A stretch of 64,000 bases of DNA from Mycteria americana (Eukaryota > Chordata > Aves > Ciconiiformes > Ciconiidae). The DNA lies in contig NC_134367.1 in assembly GCF_035582795.1 (NCBI RefSeq), forward strand, positions 42,187,062-42,251,061, in the 5' to 3' direction. Below the pieces are notes generated by a model that ran no database searches, had not been told where the DNA came from, and saw only the letters and a list, made by a program, of their open reading frames with translations. Positions 44,505 through 57,300 of the stretch are shown here, piece after piece. The position numbers and the translations under genes were made by a program. Each line of letters opens with the position of its first letter. Position 1 is the first letter of the stretch.

Positions 44505-47500
44505 CTGTAAAAAAGAATTGATGTTACTACTAAACCACGTGCATCTTTTATAGGCCTTTGATATTATTTATCCTATTTTTCAAATACTTATAATTCCTCC
44601 TCTGTTAAAGTAAGTTAGAGAGTTTTAAGATTAAAAGCCATAAGTGTTCAATGGTAAATCAAATAAAAAGCTGAACACAAAGCAGTTAAATGCTTTTGCC
44701 CTTTTAGATAAAAGTGCTCTAATCAACGAATTACAGGCTGGAAGAGACTAAGCTTAAGCTTCTGCAATACCAAGTTCTAGAAATAAATCCTGTCTTTCCT
44801 TAGTATTTTATGATTTGAGTTTACTGTTATCACTTTAGTTTTATTTATACATTTGATGCCTTTCCAGCACACTGTCATCTGTAAGCTCTTTAGGGTTAAG
44901 GGTTCAACTTGCATTTGTGCAGTGATCTAATACAAGGTTCTTTAGCAAATTGTTTTATAATATTTCAACAAATACTACAAAGACAAAAATCAGATTAAAC
45001 TCCAGCTGTGCTTCTCGTAAAGTAACTTCTTAGTTGCTCATTGTAGCAGTTCCGAAAATTAAAGCTTAGAAAAAACACATTTCACTGCCCAGAATTTTCG
45101 CTTGACATTATAGCTAGGTTTCATTAGAACCTTATAATAGTTTGTCAGCAAGACAATTGTTAATTTTCCAAAAATAAATATAGCAGATGAGTTTTGTATG
45201 GAAAAATAAAAAGATATAGGAAGAAAACGTGACCTGCAAAATTAGAGACTTTACCTAATTCAAAGTAAGGCTAAAGTTTGCTCACTTATTGCACTACGGA
45301 GTCTCACTGAAAAGCTCCCAGATATTTCAGCTTCCCAGCCAAGGAAATCTAACAGTTTTCTTTCACAGCTACCAAATACAGTACCCAGCTTTCCCAATTC
45401 AGGCACTAAATAACTCTCATATACTCCTTTCTGTCTAATGTTTAATCTCATATTGGCTCCAGCTGCCATATCAAATGGAGACTCCTGTCAGAAATGATCA
45501 GTTTGAATCAAAATTGAGATGAACAAAGCATTTCTCAAACTGAATTTGTCAGCCTGTCAGCTACTTCTCTGGTGGCCAAAATCTACAGCCATTACATTTG
45601 AAGACAGGAGCTCTTAGACTTTCTGTGGCATGGAAACCGATTTTTTTTTTTTTTTTAATACAAAAGAGGATAAGCATCACCGTAGGGAGAAATCATAGAA
45701 GATCTGACGATGTTGTGAAAAACTGACAGGGCTAAATATCTTTGACCTCTGCAAAAGATAAGATGGCTGTAAAGCACTAGGAAAGACAAGAAAAAGATTT
45801 GTATGTTTCTCATTCACTGCACTTGAATACTTCTCCCTTGTTCATTTACTTACCCGGGAATTAGGATTGTCCAACACTACAAAAATAACAAAAATATTGG
45901 CATTCTGAGCTGCTTGAACTGCTGCTGTCACTCGTTCCTTGCCTTCCAAGAAAAGGCCTCTTCCATCAGACACAATCAAAAGCAGCTGCGCTGTTTCTGT
46001 GCACAAAGAACATTTTAAATTCCAGTCAGAGTAATCCATTTAAAAGGCAAACAGACTATTTTGTTGTTAGTCCTGTGGGTATAATGGAAAAACCCTCAGA
46101 GTATTCGTAAGGAAATTAAGTCTTTATCAAATAGAGTTCTGTGACTTAACATTAAGCTGCAGATACAAGTGGGTCAAGAAAGACAGTTTTTCCCACTGTG
46201 TGATACCACTGAGAATAACTGGGGAAAAAAACCCCTAGTCCATCAGTACTATAAGCAAGGATGAAAGGCATGGAAAATACCTAATGAATTGAGTCACGAT
46301 CTTTCATGCCTGGTCCTTATCTTTCATGCCTGGTAAGTGCCTAGGAATTAAATATTGGCTGAATTATAAGAGTCCAGCCACTAGATCACTACCTCAGTAG
46401 AGTAGCAGCTGCTGCAATGAAATAGAGTCCAAATCTATTCCTCCAGAAGCAGGTACCTATGGGCACACCTGTATCAGCATTTCACTTTGGACTACGACTG
46501 TGCTTTTGAAACATGTTGCCCTGTAGTCCCTGCTTCAATGGGCTTGGCTTCCATCAGAGAGCAATCTTGGATTATTTTTGGAAGAAACTAAACCAGAGAA
46601 CAGGCTCCAGAGGCACAATCAAGGCAGTCCAGCCACTACAGAGCACTAAGCCCTTGGGACCAGACGAGCTGGTCTGAAGTAAACCTCCTGAAAAACACAT
46701 GGCACAGATGCTGGGTTCCTCAACACCAACCATTTTCTGGGAACATGTTACTTGACCCACATTGCCCCCAGAGTCAGAGATACATCCCTCTAAAGGGACA
46801 TTCTGACTAAGTTATGTATCTATCGTCCTGTAATTACAAGGGAAATAACAGTAATTACAGTCGGGAATGCAAGCACCTCTCTCTTGTCCCCCCGGCAGCA
46901 TAATGGCTAGGGAGGGATGCAGAACACTTCCTCCTTTTCCGCAGACAGTCCCCAAATGTGACAGGGCTTGGACTTTTTTCAAAAAGGGGTGATGTTCCCT
47001 ACTGCCTTTTCTCTTGCTAGCTCCCTGATTCTGGGGACCTGATTGCTGCTGCACCCCAGCCTAGTTCAACAGGACTGGATGCTGCTCCCCCTCAGAATAT
47101 TCCAACAACCTGGCCACCCTGTGGCAAGGCAGCTGTGGATTATAAATCCCAGATTCTCCATTTGTTAGAGTACTTTAACAACAAGAACTTTTTTAAAATA
47201 TGGGTCCCACCGTGACAAGCTTTTAACTAGCACAGAGCAGCCTTTTAGGCTAACTGTGGGTCAGCCATGAGGTAACAAACCTTCCAGCTTTTCTGGGAAA
47301 CTCAAGCAGCTCATGACCTAAACTTGCACCAGAGTGAAAGGCAGGTAGGAGGCAAACACTTATCCCCCTCAAAACAGCGTGCTTCTGGATACCTACAGAA
47401 ATCAAGCTCTCAAGCAAGAGCAGAAGTGCCTATGGAGTCAATGTCACTAGGAAGCTGGACAATGCTCTAAAGCAGGCAGCGTCTAGGACAAACATGATCT

Positions 47501-50500
47501 GGAAATATGACGTAAAGGGAGTGTCCTGGTTTCAGCTGAGGTAGAGTTAATTTTCTTTATAGTGGCTGGTATGGGGCTATGTTTTGGATTTGTGCTGAAA
47601 ACGGTGTTGATAATACAGAGATGTTTTAGTTGTTGCTGCACCAGTCAAGGACTTTTCAGCTTCCCATGCTCTGCCAGGTGCAGAAGAAGCTGGGAGGGGA
47701 CACAGCCAGGATAGTTGATCCAAACTGACCAAAGGGCTATTCCATACCACATGACGTCATGCTCAGTATATAAAGCTGGGGAAGAAGAAGGAAGGGGGGA
47801 CATTTGGAGTGATGGCCTTTGTCTTCCCAAGTAACCATTACACGTGATGGAGCACTGCTTTCCTGGAGATGGCTGAACACCTGCCTGACCATGGGAAGTA
47901 GTGAAGGAATTCCTTGCTTTGCTTCGCTTGCGTGCACGGCTTTTGCTTTACCTATTAAACTGTTTTTATCTCAACCCTTGAGTTTTCTTACTTTTGCTCT
48001 TCCGATTCTCTCCCCCATCCCACCGGGAGGGAGCGAGCGAGCGGCTGCGTGGTGCTTAGCTGCTGGCTGGGGTTAAACCACAGCAGGGAGGCAGGTAAGG
48101 CATGCCTTTTTAAAAAGCCATAAACAAAATTTCAGTGAATTATTGACAAATATGAAGTAGGTGTCTTTTGGGTTTTGAGCTAAATTTCAACCAAACATTC
48201 CTTTTGACAAAGCAAAGCCCAAAGCCCTAATGCAAGTGATGTCTCAGTGCTAGGAGTCTTTCTGCCAGGATATTACTTCAGGACAGTACTAAGCATTCTG
48301 CTGCCACAGCAACAAGCATAGTAACAAAAAGAAAGCTCACCCGGATTGGTATTTTGAGACAACTGCTGTGCTGCAGCAAACATATTTGCTGACGATTCCA
48401 GAAACTGCAGAGGAAACGAATAAGAAGATTAAGTTATCTCATCATAAAATAATAATGACAACATTTTTAAAGAACACATTTCTGTATTTTAAATGCCAAG
48501 TCTGACCACCTACACAGATACAGTCCTTGGCATCTCCTAGATTAACTCCTGCTTCATATTTACTAAGTATTTCTGAAGATCCTCTAGTTCAAAAAAGCCT
48601 TCAATCTGGATTTAAAATTTTTCCAATGCTAAGAAAGCCATCAAAACGTCAGTCAATTGTTCAAGTGATTCATGGCATCATTAAAAATATACATCCTATT
48701 TTCTAGGTTGAACTTCTTTGGCTTCAACTTGCAACAGAAGTATCTATCTAGTTACATATTCCCCATTAAAATTAAGGGCATCAACTGTCAAGTCCTCTCA
48801 ATTTTGGCGTTTATAAGAGTACTGTTGAGCTATTTGGGACTTCTCCATTTCCATTTAATATTAATAGCAGATCTTACTCAAGTTGGAAAGGTAAGACTGC
48901 AAAAACCTTCCTAAAAGAAAAAAACCTTGCAGCTGTCCAGGACATATTACCACAGAAAGTTATTTTCTTCAGGAATCAGTCAAGTCTGACAAACTTACAG
49001 CCTGACAAACATATAAAGCTCTTCCTCCTACTACTACAGTGGAATCCATGGCAAGTCCTAAATTCCCACAAACTTTGATGTGATTTGACACTGGGGTACC
49101 CAATAGCTTGTACCCAAAATACGGTTTAAGGCCTAATACAAACAGAGAAAGATGAATGCTTAAAAGTGGCATACATCAGAACTACAAGTGAGAAAACACA
49201 CTTAATATTACAAAATTGTGACCATTCTATCTCTTTGTTATCTAACCAGCTATCACGCTCTCAAATACAAACAACCAATAAACGTTACAAAGTGATCATG
49301 AAACCATGAAGCTGCAGATGTCTTGTCTGGAAAAGATTTGCAAACCTGTTGCCCTAGAGGCATTCTTGTGTACCTGGGCTATTTTTGTTTTCTTCTGCTG
49401 AAATTTGCAAAGACGCAATATCCGTGTCCCTGACTGGTCGCTGAACTGTTCGTGGAACGGGTGCAGCAGCTGAACAGTCTCTCCAAAGCTTTAAGAAAAG
49501 AAGAAAAAATTACAGAGTGAAACCAGTACTTACATTCTGCTCTGAAGTCTTAAAGAAAAGTCAGGATTTCAAATAAACTCACCTACACACAGCAATTTGT
49601 CCTACTTCTAGAAGAGTCAGTGCATTTCCAATAACTGCCAGGGATTCATATGCAAGCTATTGAAGAAAAAAGTTACATCAAAAATTGGATATTCCGAGTT
49701 TTACTCACAGCTCAGTATTAAATATGAAGAATATTACCAAAATAATTTTTCATTGTCTAGTAAAATAAGAGACTTCCTATCTTTTTTCCTGTTATAGTTA
49801 TGCAAGATAGACATTGCAATAAAGAATCACTAGTTCTACTTGAGGGTTTCAGCTGACTGATTTAGAGATACCATTTTAGGCAGGCTAATGAAATAAACAC
49901 TGAAATAATTATTTAGAAGGAAACACACATTTTTAATAAATAAAAACCCTACAAGTGAGCTATGATGAACTAATATTTAATCCTCCAATGAACTGCATAG
50001 CTAAGCAAATTTCAGCCTTTTATAGACTACAAAAATAATTTTCCAGTGGATATGTACATCTCTAACAAATTTAACATCTCCTCCTTTCAGCTAACTTTCA
50101 CTGATCTTTTAGTAACAGATCTCTTTGGCATGAGGTGACAAGAGTTCAAGTGCATGGACCAGAAAAATAACTGCTCTAGAATCACCAGAGTCAGACTTTC
50201 CAACGGCCGCCAGTTCTGTGTGAAACAAGTCAGCAGCTGACCTACAACAAGGGGTAGTTTCTTCATACTTCTTCCAAGGTTTTTATTTTACCTGTTTAGA
50301 GTGATTGTCTATCATACTAGAGGAATCATCAATAGCCAAGCAAATCTGGTATTGTCGTTTACTGGGCTTGGTCCTTCGCAACCAGATCTTATCTTTTCGG
50401 AACTGACTGGCAATATATGGAATCACTTTGCGCATGTTCAATCTCTTCCCTGTTCTGTAGTCTCCTCTGAAAGTTGAGAAAAAGACATAATGACAGGGAT

Positions 50501-53500
50501 TATCAGCAAATGTCTCATTCTGGAAATCCTGGCCTATGCAGCAAAACAACAAAATTTTGTAAAATATAATAAAAACAAAATTAGTAGCTCTAATATTCGT
50601 ATTTAGGTATAGGTCAAAAAAATCTCACATTTTTAATGCAACATGGATATTCGGTGTTTTTAAAAGGAGTTCTTAAATCTAGATGCCTAAAATGGAAGGA
50701 AGACCTTGAATTTAGACTCCTGCAGTTTGAAACAAGTCTAGATCTCTTAAATGTCAAAGTGTTCTATGTTGTTTTTAACATTAAGTGATTTTTTTAACAT
50801 AATCTTTGACTCAATAGCACTTCACGGGTTTAAGTTAGTTTGATCACCTGTTGCACAGAAGAAAAAATAGGAGGCAGTATCCTCAGGATGGGTACCTACT
50901 ACTACATCACGTTTGCATTTCATAAAATAAGCCAGTGTTCTCATACAAAAGTAAAATGAATGCATGTACAAACATGAATAATTGCTATAAAGCAAGAACA
51001 TCATGAAGCTGCAGCTGTACAGAGGTTAAAGGCCTCCAAAACCAGGAGTTTAAAGAAACTAAAAGCCTCAGAAAGACCCAACTTACTTCAATTTGGCTGC
51101 CTGAGTGGGTTCCAATATGAGTCGTAGCTGTTCACAAAGCTGCTGTGATAGAGGAGCTGTCAGTACTAAATACCTCTGCCACAACTGTGCTGCTTCCTTC
51201 TCCTAAAACATCATACATCACAGAAAGAAATAAAAGTGAATTATGAAAAAACAAAAAGTTGGGAAGCTCTGCCTGAAAAAAGAAAACAAACCTCAGTGTA
51301 CCAAGGGGGAGGTAGTAGGTAACTATCAGCTGGGACTGTGAGAGTGTCTGGTGAGCACTCTATAAAGATGGCAATTTGCATTCAACTTCGTATGCTCTTT
51401 GCTGCTACACAGCTGCAGTGTGCAATGACCATTCCTCTAGGAGTACACAGAGCAACTTTGGCATTGCTGTTGATATAGGAAAATCTTGTAATGGCCAGCA
51501 TCTGATAGTTGGTATTACAGCAAGGCAAGCCATAAAGTCTGCTAGGTTCATCTCTCAGCCACTACAAAAATAGTATTACTTACATTAATTAAAATTCAGC
51601 AAAATTGTTAAGCCTCTACACTGGCAATTTCATTCAGCAATTACTTCCAAATATGGTTTACAATTCATGACTACAACAGTCAGAGCAAGTATCATATTCT
51701 GGTTCTGCTGTTGGTTAGCTCAAACTCCACCACCGCAACTGAAGGAGACAACTTCTGTCCATCATAATTTTGTGAAAGTGGTGTCCAGCACTTAACTGCA
51801 GGTGACAACTCAAAATGGAAGGAGCTTGGGAGGACCGAGAAAAATGTTTCTAACTAAGCAAGTTTAAGAAGTCAGTATCAGCAGAGTAACTTTCTGCAAA
51901 TAGCACACAGCACATTCAAAACAAGATCTGAAACATCATCCTGCTTGAAGAATAATGTAATTTTTTTCAGAATAAGTTAAACATAACACCAAAAATAGCA
52001 TCTAAATAATGCTATTTTGAATATTTAGATTCCAGCCTGCTTGGCTTCCTCAGTGCTTCAGCAGTAAAACAAGATGAAATAATACAATGAAGGATTCTTA
52101 TGACAGTTTTATACTAAAACGAGGTCACAAACCTCATCTGGAGTTCCAGACTGCTGTGTCTGCCAAGCTTCCAATTGCCTTTCAAGTTCCTTTCTCAGCT
52201 CTTCAGGATCTCTAACGATATGCTAGAAGTGTAGTTATGAGATTTACAGGACAGAAAAATAAGTTCACACATCTGGTGATCCCCAAACTATATCAAACTA
52301 TAAAAAAGTAAAAATGCATTGTTCTTATTCTTTTAGACACAAAAACACCTGAAAAAACATAAATGAAGATTCTAAATCTCCTTTTCTTTAATAGCTTCCA
52401 TGTACAGGAAGGATAAATACCTCCCCACAAATACCTGCATCTGTGACACAATCGACATAGAAACAAAGCTAGGAACATCTATGATATAGACACTGAAAAT
52501 CATCAGGTACAGAACTTCAAGATAATTCAGCGAAATGATCTTGACAAACACCAGATTTAATGACAGTACAATGAAGATCAAACTACTGAATACTACCTAT
52601 CTACTATCTTCCAAAATATAATATGCTTCACTTAATTATAGTTTTTTAAAAGCTTCTTTCAAACCACTTAAAGAACTGAATGACATCTTCCTCTTCACCT
52701 GCCAGCAAATACTATTTGATAAACCATTCTGTTAAAGGACACCCAAGCTCTATCATGCTTCTTTTACTTTTACCGTGCTTTCACTGACAGCTTCTGTTCC
52801 TGACTTGTAATACCATAGTTTAGCCAAACGGTAGTATACGGTCTGCATAACCTGCAGGTTTATGGATTAAGGAAAATAAGGCTATAAATGCAGTACCAAT
52901 AACTCCTCATTCCTCAAGAGGCAGCAGCAGTCCCTCTGGTCACCTACTGCAGGTTTAAGGAAGGGAGGAAGAATGTGCATGGAGAGGGCTCTTCCCTCTG
53001 CCTTTCACTGAAAGGTGAGAACTTGCACTTTTCGTCCAGCATCGTTTCTCCCTTCCTCTTTAGCTGGTGCCGCAAGAGCTCCCCCTCCTGTTTCAGGTTT
53101 TGCATGTCAATTGAAAAACCAAAACAAAACCAACAAAAAAAGCCGCCTAACTATTCTGACAATGGGAGAACACTCTTGCATTCAGCAGCCTTTTTCCAAA
53201 GACTTGCAACGTTTGGCATTAAGATGGAAATATCAGGTATAGCTGGCACACAATCGTTTCCATGTGGTGCGTATAAATAGTAAAATATTGCCCTCCAAGT
53301 ATGTACTCAGGACACAATATTATAAGCATGAAAGGTTTTTTACTTCTAAAGTAATAATATTTTCAATGTCTGTTTTTTATCAACTGGTTATCCACCATTA
53401 ACTGCTTCTATGCCATAGCTCTTTATGATAAAATGTGCTTTTTCACAGCTAACAGTTTGCACTGGGAAACTATGAGCATCTCATAAAGCTCTAGGATTTT

Positions 53501-54327
53501 CTAGGCTATGTTAATATTTTTTTGGAATTTAGACGTTCATAAAAGGCTCACAAAGGTTCTATAATACTTGCAAACAGCTTTTTTGAGTAAGTAATATATT
53601 GTGACGAATTAACTGAGGTGAATTCTTTGTCCACAATGGTGTTTTAAAGTCATTGATGCCTAGCTCTCTCATCACTCAACCCTTTTATCATCTTCAGGCT
53701 CCACACCCTTGCCCATCGCTTTCCACTCTACCCAAGCATTTGATCAGCAGATTCATTTGAGCAAAACAGTTCTTGACAGTTAGAAAAACAAAAGTTTTTT
53801 TTAAAAAGAGTGAGGATGGGACCTTCCCACAGAAGGATGGGGAGGACTTGTCATTTTGAAGTCATCATTCAGCTGCATATATAACAGTTGGTTGTGCGTT
53901 ACTTTTCATTCTGCTATTAAGGAACAGCAAGCTACTGTGCTGTCTGAAGGAAAGTAATTCCAAACTTTTGCATTCACAGAGTTTCATTAACACTGGTCAA
54001 ATAAAACAGACTGTTTCTACTACTGTAGTTGTAAGAAGACACATTGGCTATCATACCTGGGGAGTGTCCATCAAAAACTGATGGGCTGTATGTATGGTTG
54101 AGTCCTTGCTTCTCTCTGGCTTCTCTTCAGTCACCCTGGGTAGCTTTTCTGTTGTAGTCTCATTGACATCCTCTGAGTCAAAAGTCTGGATCTCTGGCTC
54201 CGCTTCACCTGGTCCTACAATCACAAAACTAATTACTAACTTCGTGGATCGCACATAATACAAGAACCAATACTGTATCTCGACTCTTTTACAAAGTGTC
54301 TCACATGCTTTGGAGCACAACCCAGAC

Positions 54328-54358
<31 letters not shown>

Positions 54359-57300
54359 GCACAAATTTTAAGACACTCAATTCTAGGAATAGGATGAATA
54401 CACCTTGCAACTCACTGGAACAGATAAATATGCATTTCCTTATGCAAACTGGTTCTCTCTCTTATAACCTTCTTGCTAAATGAACAAAATATTAGCAAAC
54501 AGATCTTTAACACCTGAAAATTCCATTGGTGAAGTATATTTTTTGAGCTTCATAGCCTTTCTGACAGAGTGACAGAAGGTATAAAGCAATTTGAGAACAT
54601 TCAGAAAGTCATCATTAAAAAATAATGGCAATCTTTTCTTATCTCATCTTTTACTCTCTAGTTTTATAACAGGACAGTTTCCTATAAATCCGAAATCAGT
54701 TTACAAATAAAGGAATGGACTAAAGATTTTCTTTTATTATTGTTTCTACTATACTACACTGTTTAACAACTCATTTTTTAAGAATTATTCTAAGGAAAAA
54801 AAGTATGACATTGTAGGAGAGGTTTCAAAGATCCTAGTTTTTCAGAACATACTGTTAGAGAATCATGTGGAAAAACAAATAGACTGATTACATGCATGCC
54901 TCTACCATAAAGCTAATGAGTCTAGCAAGAGATTTAAGTGAAGAGATTAAACCTGAAGGGACTGAGAGGCAAGAAGGTGAATTCAGGCTAGTAAAACTCT
55001 TGTCTCCCCACTCCAGCCAGCTTTTGTATCGTTTGATTAAGAAAACCATTCAAAATTCCAAGCTACAGTGTCATTTACTTAGATTCATCAAAATTAAATA
55101 CTTCTGTTGCAATTGGCAAGAGATATTTATTTACATCTAGCTTGCTTGGGCTGTGTGGCTGACAAGTCAGACCTATCTTCTTCTCATCTACCAACCATTT
55201 GCATCTGATAACCATTTTCTGTTACGCAGCTCACTTTTGTTTTGTTTCATTCCCACTTAAGGAAGAAAGCAGTGAGACAGTGACACTTCGGTGCTACCTC
55301 ACCGGATGTTGTTCAGACCAGGTCCTCAACTTCTTGATGTTTTGTCAGAAGTTACACACAAAAAAACCCTGAGTTATGTGGTGCTGACACTGGTGACACT
55401 GGAATGCACTGTTCTATGCCAATTAAGCGAATTGGCATTGTGTCTAACAGTGGGCAAGTGTTTGCTTTTTACTTCTTCAAAGAAGTGGATAAAGATTAGA
55501 GACCATTAACTTGAAAGAAAGCACAAACCTCTCTGTCACTCAACCAATTTAGCCAAGGCTAATGCTGGTTACTAGGGAGGAGTAAGAATACTGCTGCAGA
55601 AAAGTCAATTAAGAGCAGATGTTTTAGTCTTCTAACATGTATATACATCCATTACATGCAAATACAAATACCTACATATACATTTAAAGATGCACATCAG
55701 TGTACATTTAGAACGTTTTTTAAGTTAACATACCAGAAGTTTTAGTGGCAGTAGACTTCTTTTTTTCTGGCTTCAGATCCTCTGTGTCTACTGCTCTGAG
55801 ATCCTCACTGTTCTGCATTTCTGTTTCCATAGCTGCATCTTCAGAATCTCCCTCTTCCTTTTCTTCAAGAGGCATAATAGGTTTTTCTTGCTCCTTGCTA
55901 GCTACATCTGTATAAAGGCAACAATACTTATTAAGGGGAAAGAAGAAGGAAGAGTAGTGAAGTTGCAAAAAACCGTTGCATTCTGAGGCCACCGCATATC
56001 AGTTTTAGTGAACTTCAGAAGAGCTCTGAGCTATTGTCTCAAACTTCAGTTTTATCTTTCACTATGCTGTGCCATGTTGTGTCAATGAGCTATTGCCCTG
56101 AAAACCTAATGAATAAAATAGACTAGTTACTTTAATAGAAAGCAATTTATTTAATTAAATTTAGATTAGAGGAATATTTTTCAAGAGACATCAATTTGTG
56201 TAATACAGAATAAAGAACCTGTTGTGTTGTCCTAAATATTTTGCATGTGTGGTAGCAGTTTGGGCTTCAAAATAAGTGAAGATTTGGAGAGAAGAGATTT
56301 TAAATATGTTCATTAAACTAAAATCCATTTTTATGAGTCAATTCAGTATTTTCAAAAATGTTATCATTAGTTTGAACCTGATTGCCAAAGAGTAGCATTT
56401 ATTGTAGTGAAACGGTGCTACATCTTAAACCAAAGCAAGGATTGTTAAACACAATTTTAAAAAACATACTGGGAAAAACTACAGTAAATAGGAGCGCTTC
56501 AGGATTTGATTCTGCAATGACATCTCTTTACACCCAGAAATACCACCATACCGTATGTCTGTGCATCATAGCATTCGGAGCCTTGTTTAATATGTTCAAA
56601 TGCATCTGCCTGCTCCACGTTTTGTTTAGGCTGAGTTGTATTCTGCTTTGCTTCACTGCTGGATTCTATGGTTCTCAGTCGCTTGTGGATATGTTCATTG
56701 TGATCTCCCATTGAGCGCTCATTGTCTGCCTGACCAGGTTTCCTCTTGAAACTCTGAAGAAGAACAAAGTAACTGTGAACTTCAAGTGAGGTGCAACCAA
56801 ACACCGATTAGAACAAGAGTTCTAACAAGGAGAAACTGAGTCCTGCCTATTTGCTGGTTAATATGAAGACATTCAAATTAAAAAAAAAAAAAAAAAAAAG
56901 TTGAAAAGAAGAGATTGAACCTGGGTATTTTTTCTGCTTTGCTTCTGAGAAGCCATCCGGGCCATGCACGTGGATTCATGGCCTTCTGATTGATTTGCAC
57001 TTGAAGCTCCACTTCCATATTCCTGAGACACCAAAAAAAATTGCAACGGTAACTGAAAAGGGATTTAACAACTGTTGTAGACAAATTTGAGAAGTTAAAC
57101 GGCAATGCTATGCTACCTTCTATTGTGAATGACGAAGGGCTCACAACTGCAAATATTATTCTTGTGGAGAGCAGACAAGACAGTCCTGCAGCTCAACAAT
57201 TAGCCCAAACTTACCATGCAGTTTTCACCGCTATGAAGGTATCTACATGGTCTTCAATTTTTTTTCAGTGAATTCATAATTGGTGTTCTAAGAATTGTGT

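Noticed and set aside
47819-48076. 85-codon plus-strand ORF
   Set aside because: Lies wholly inside the solo LTR; chance frame through its 3' part.
48969-49172. Possible extra MDN1 exon
   Set aside because: The exons on each side (48404 and 49374) join perfectly in phase and in conserved sequence, so no exon is missing here.
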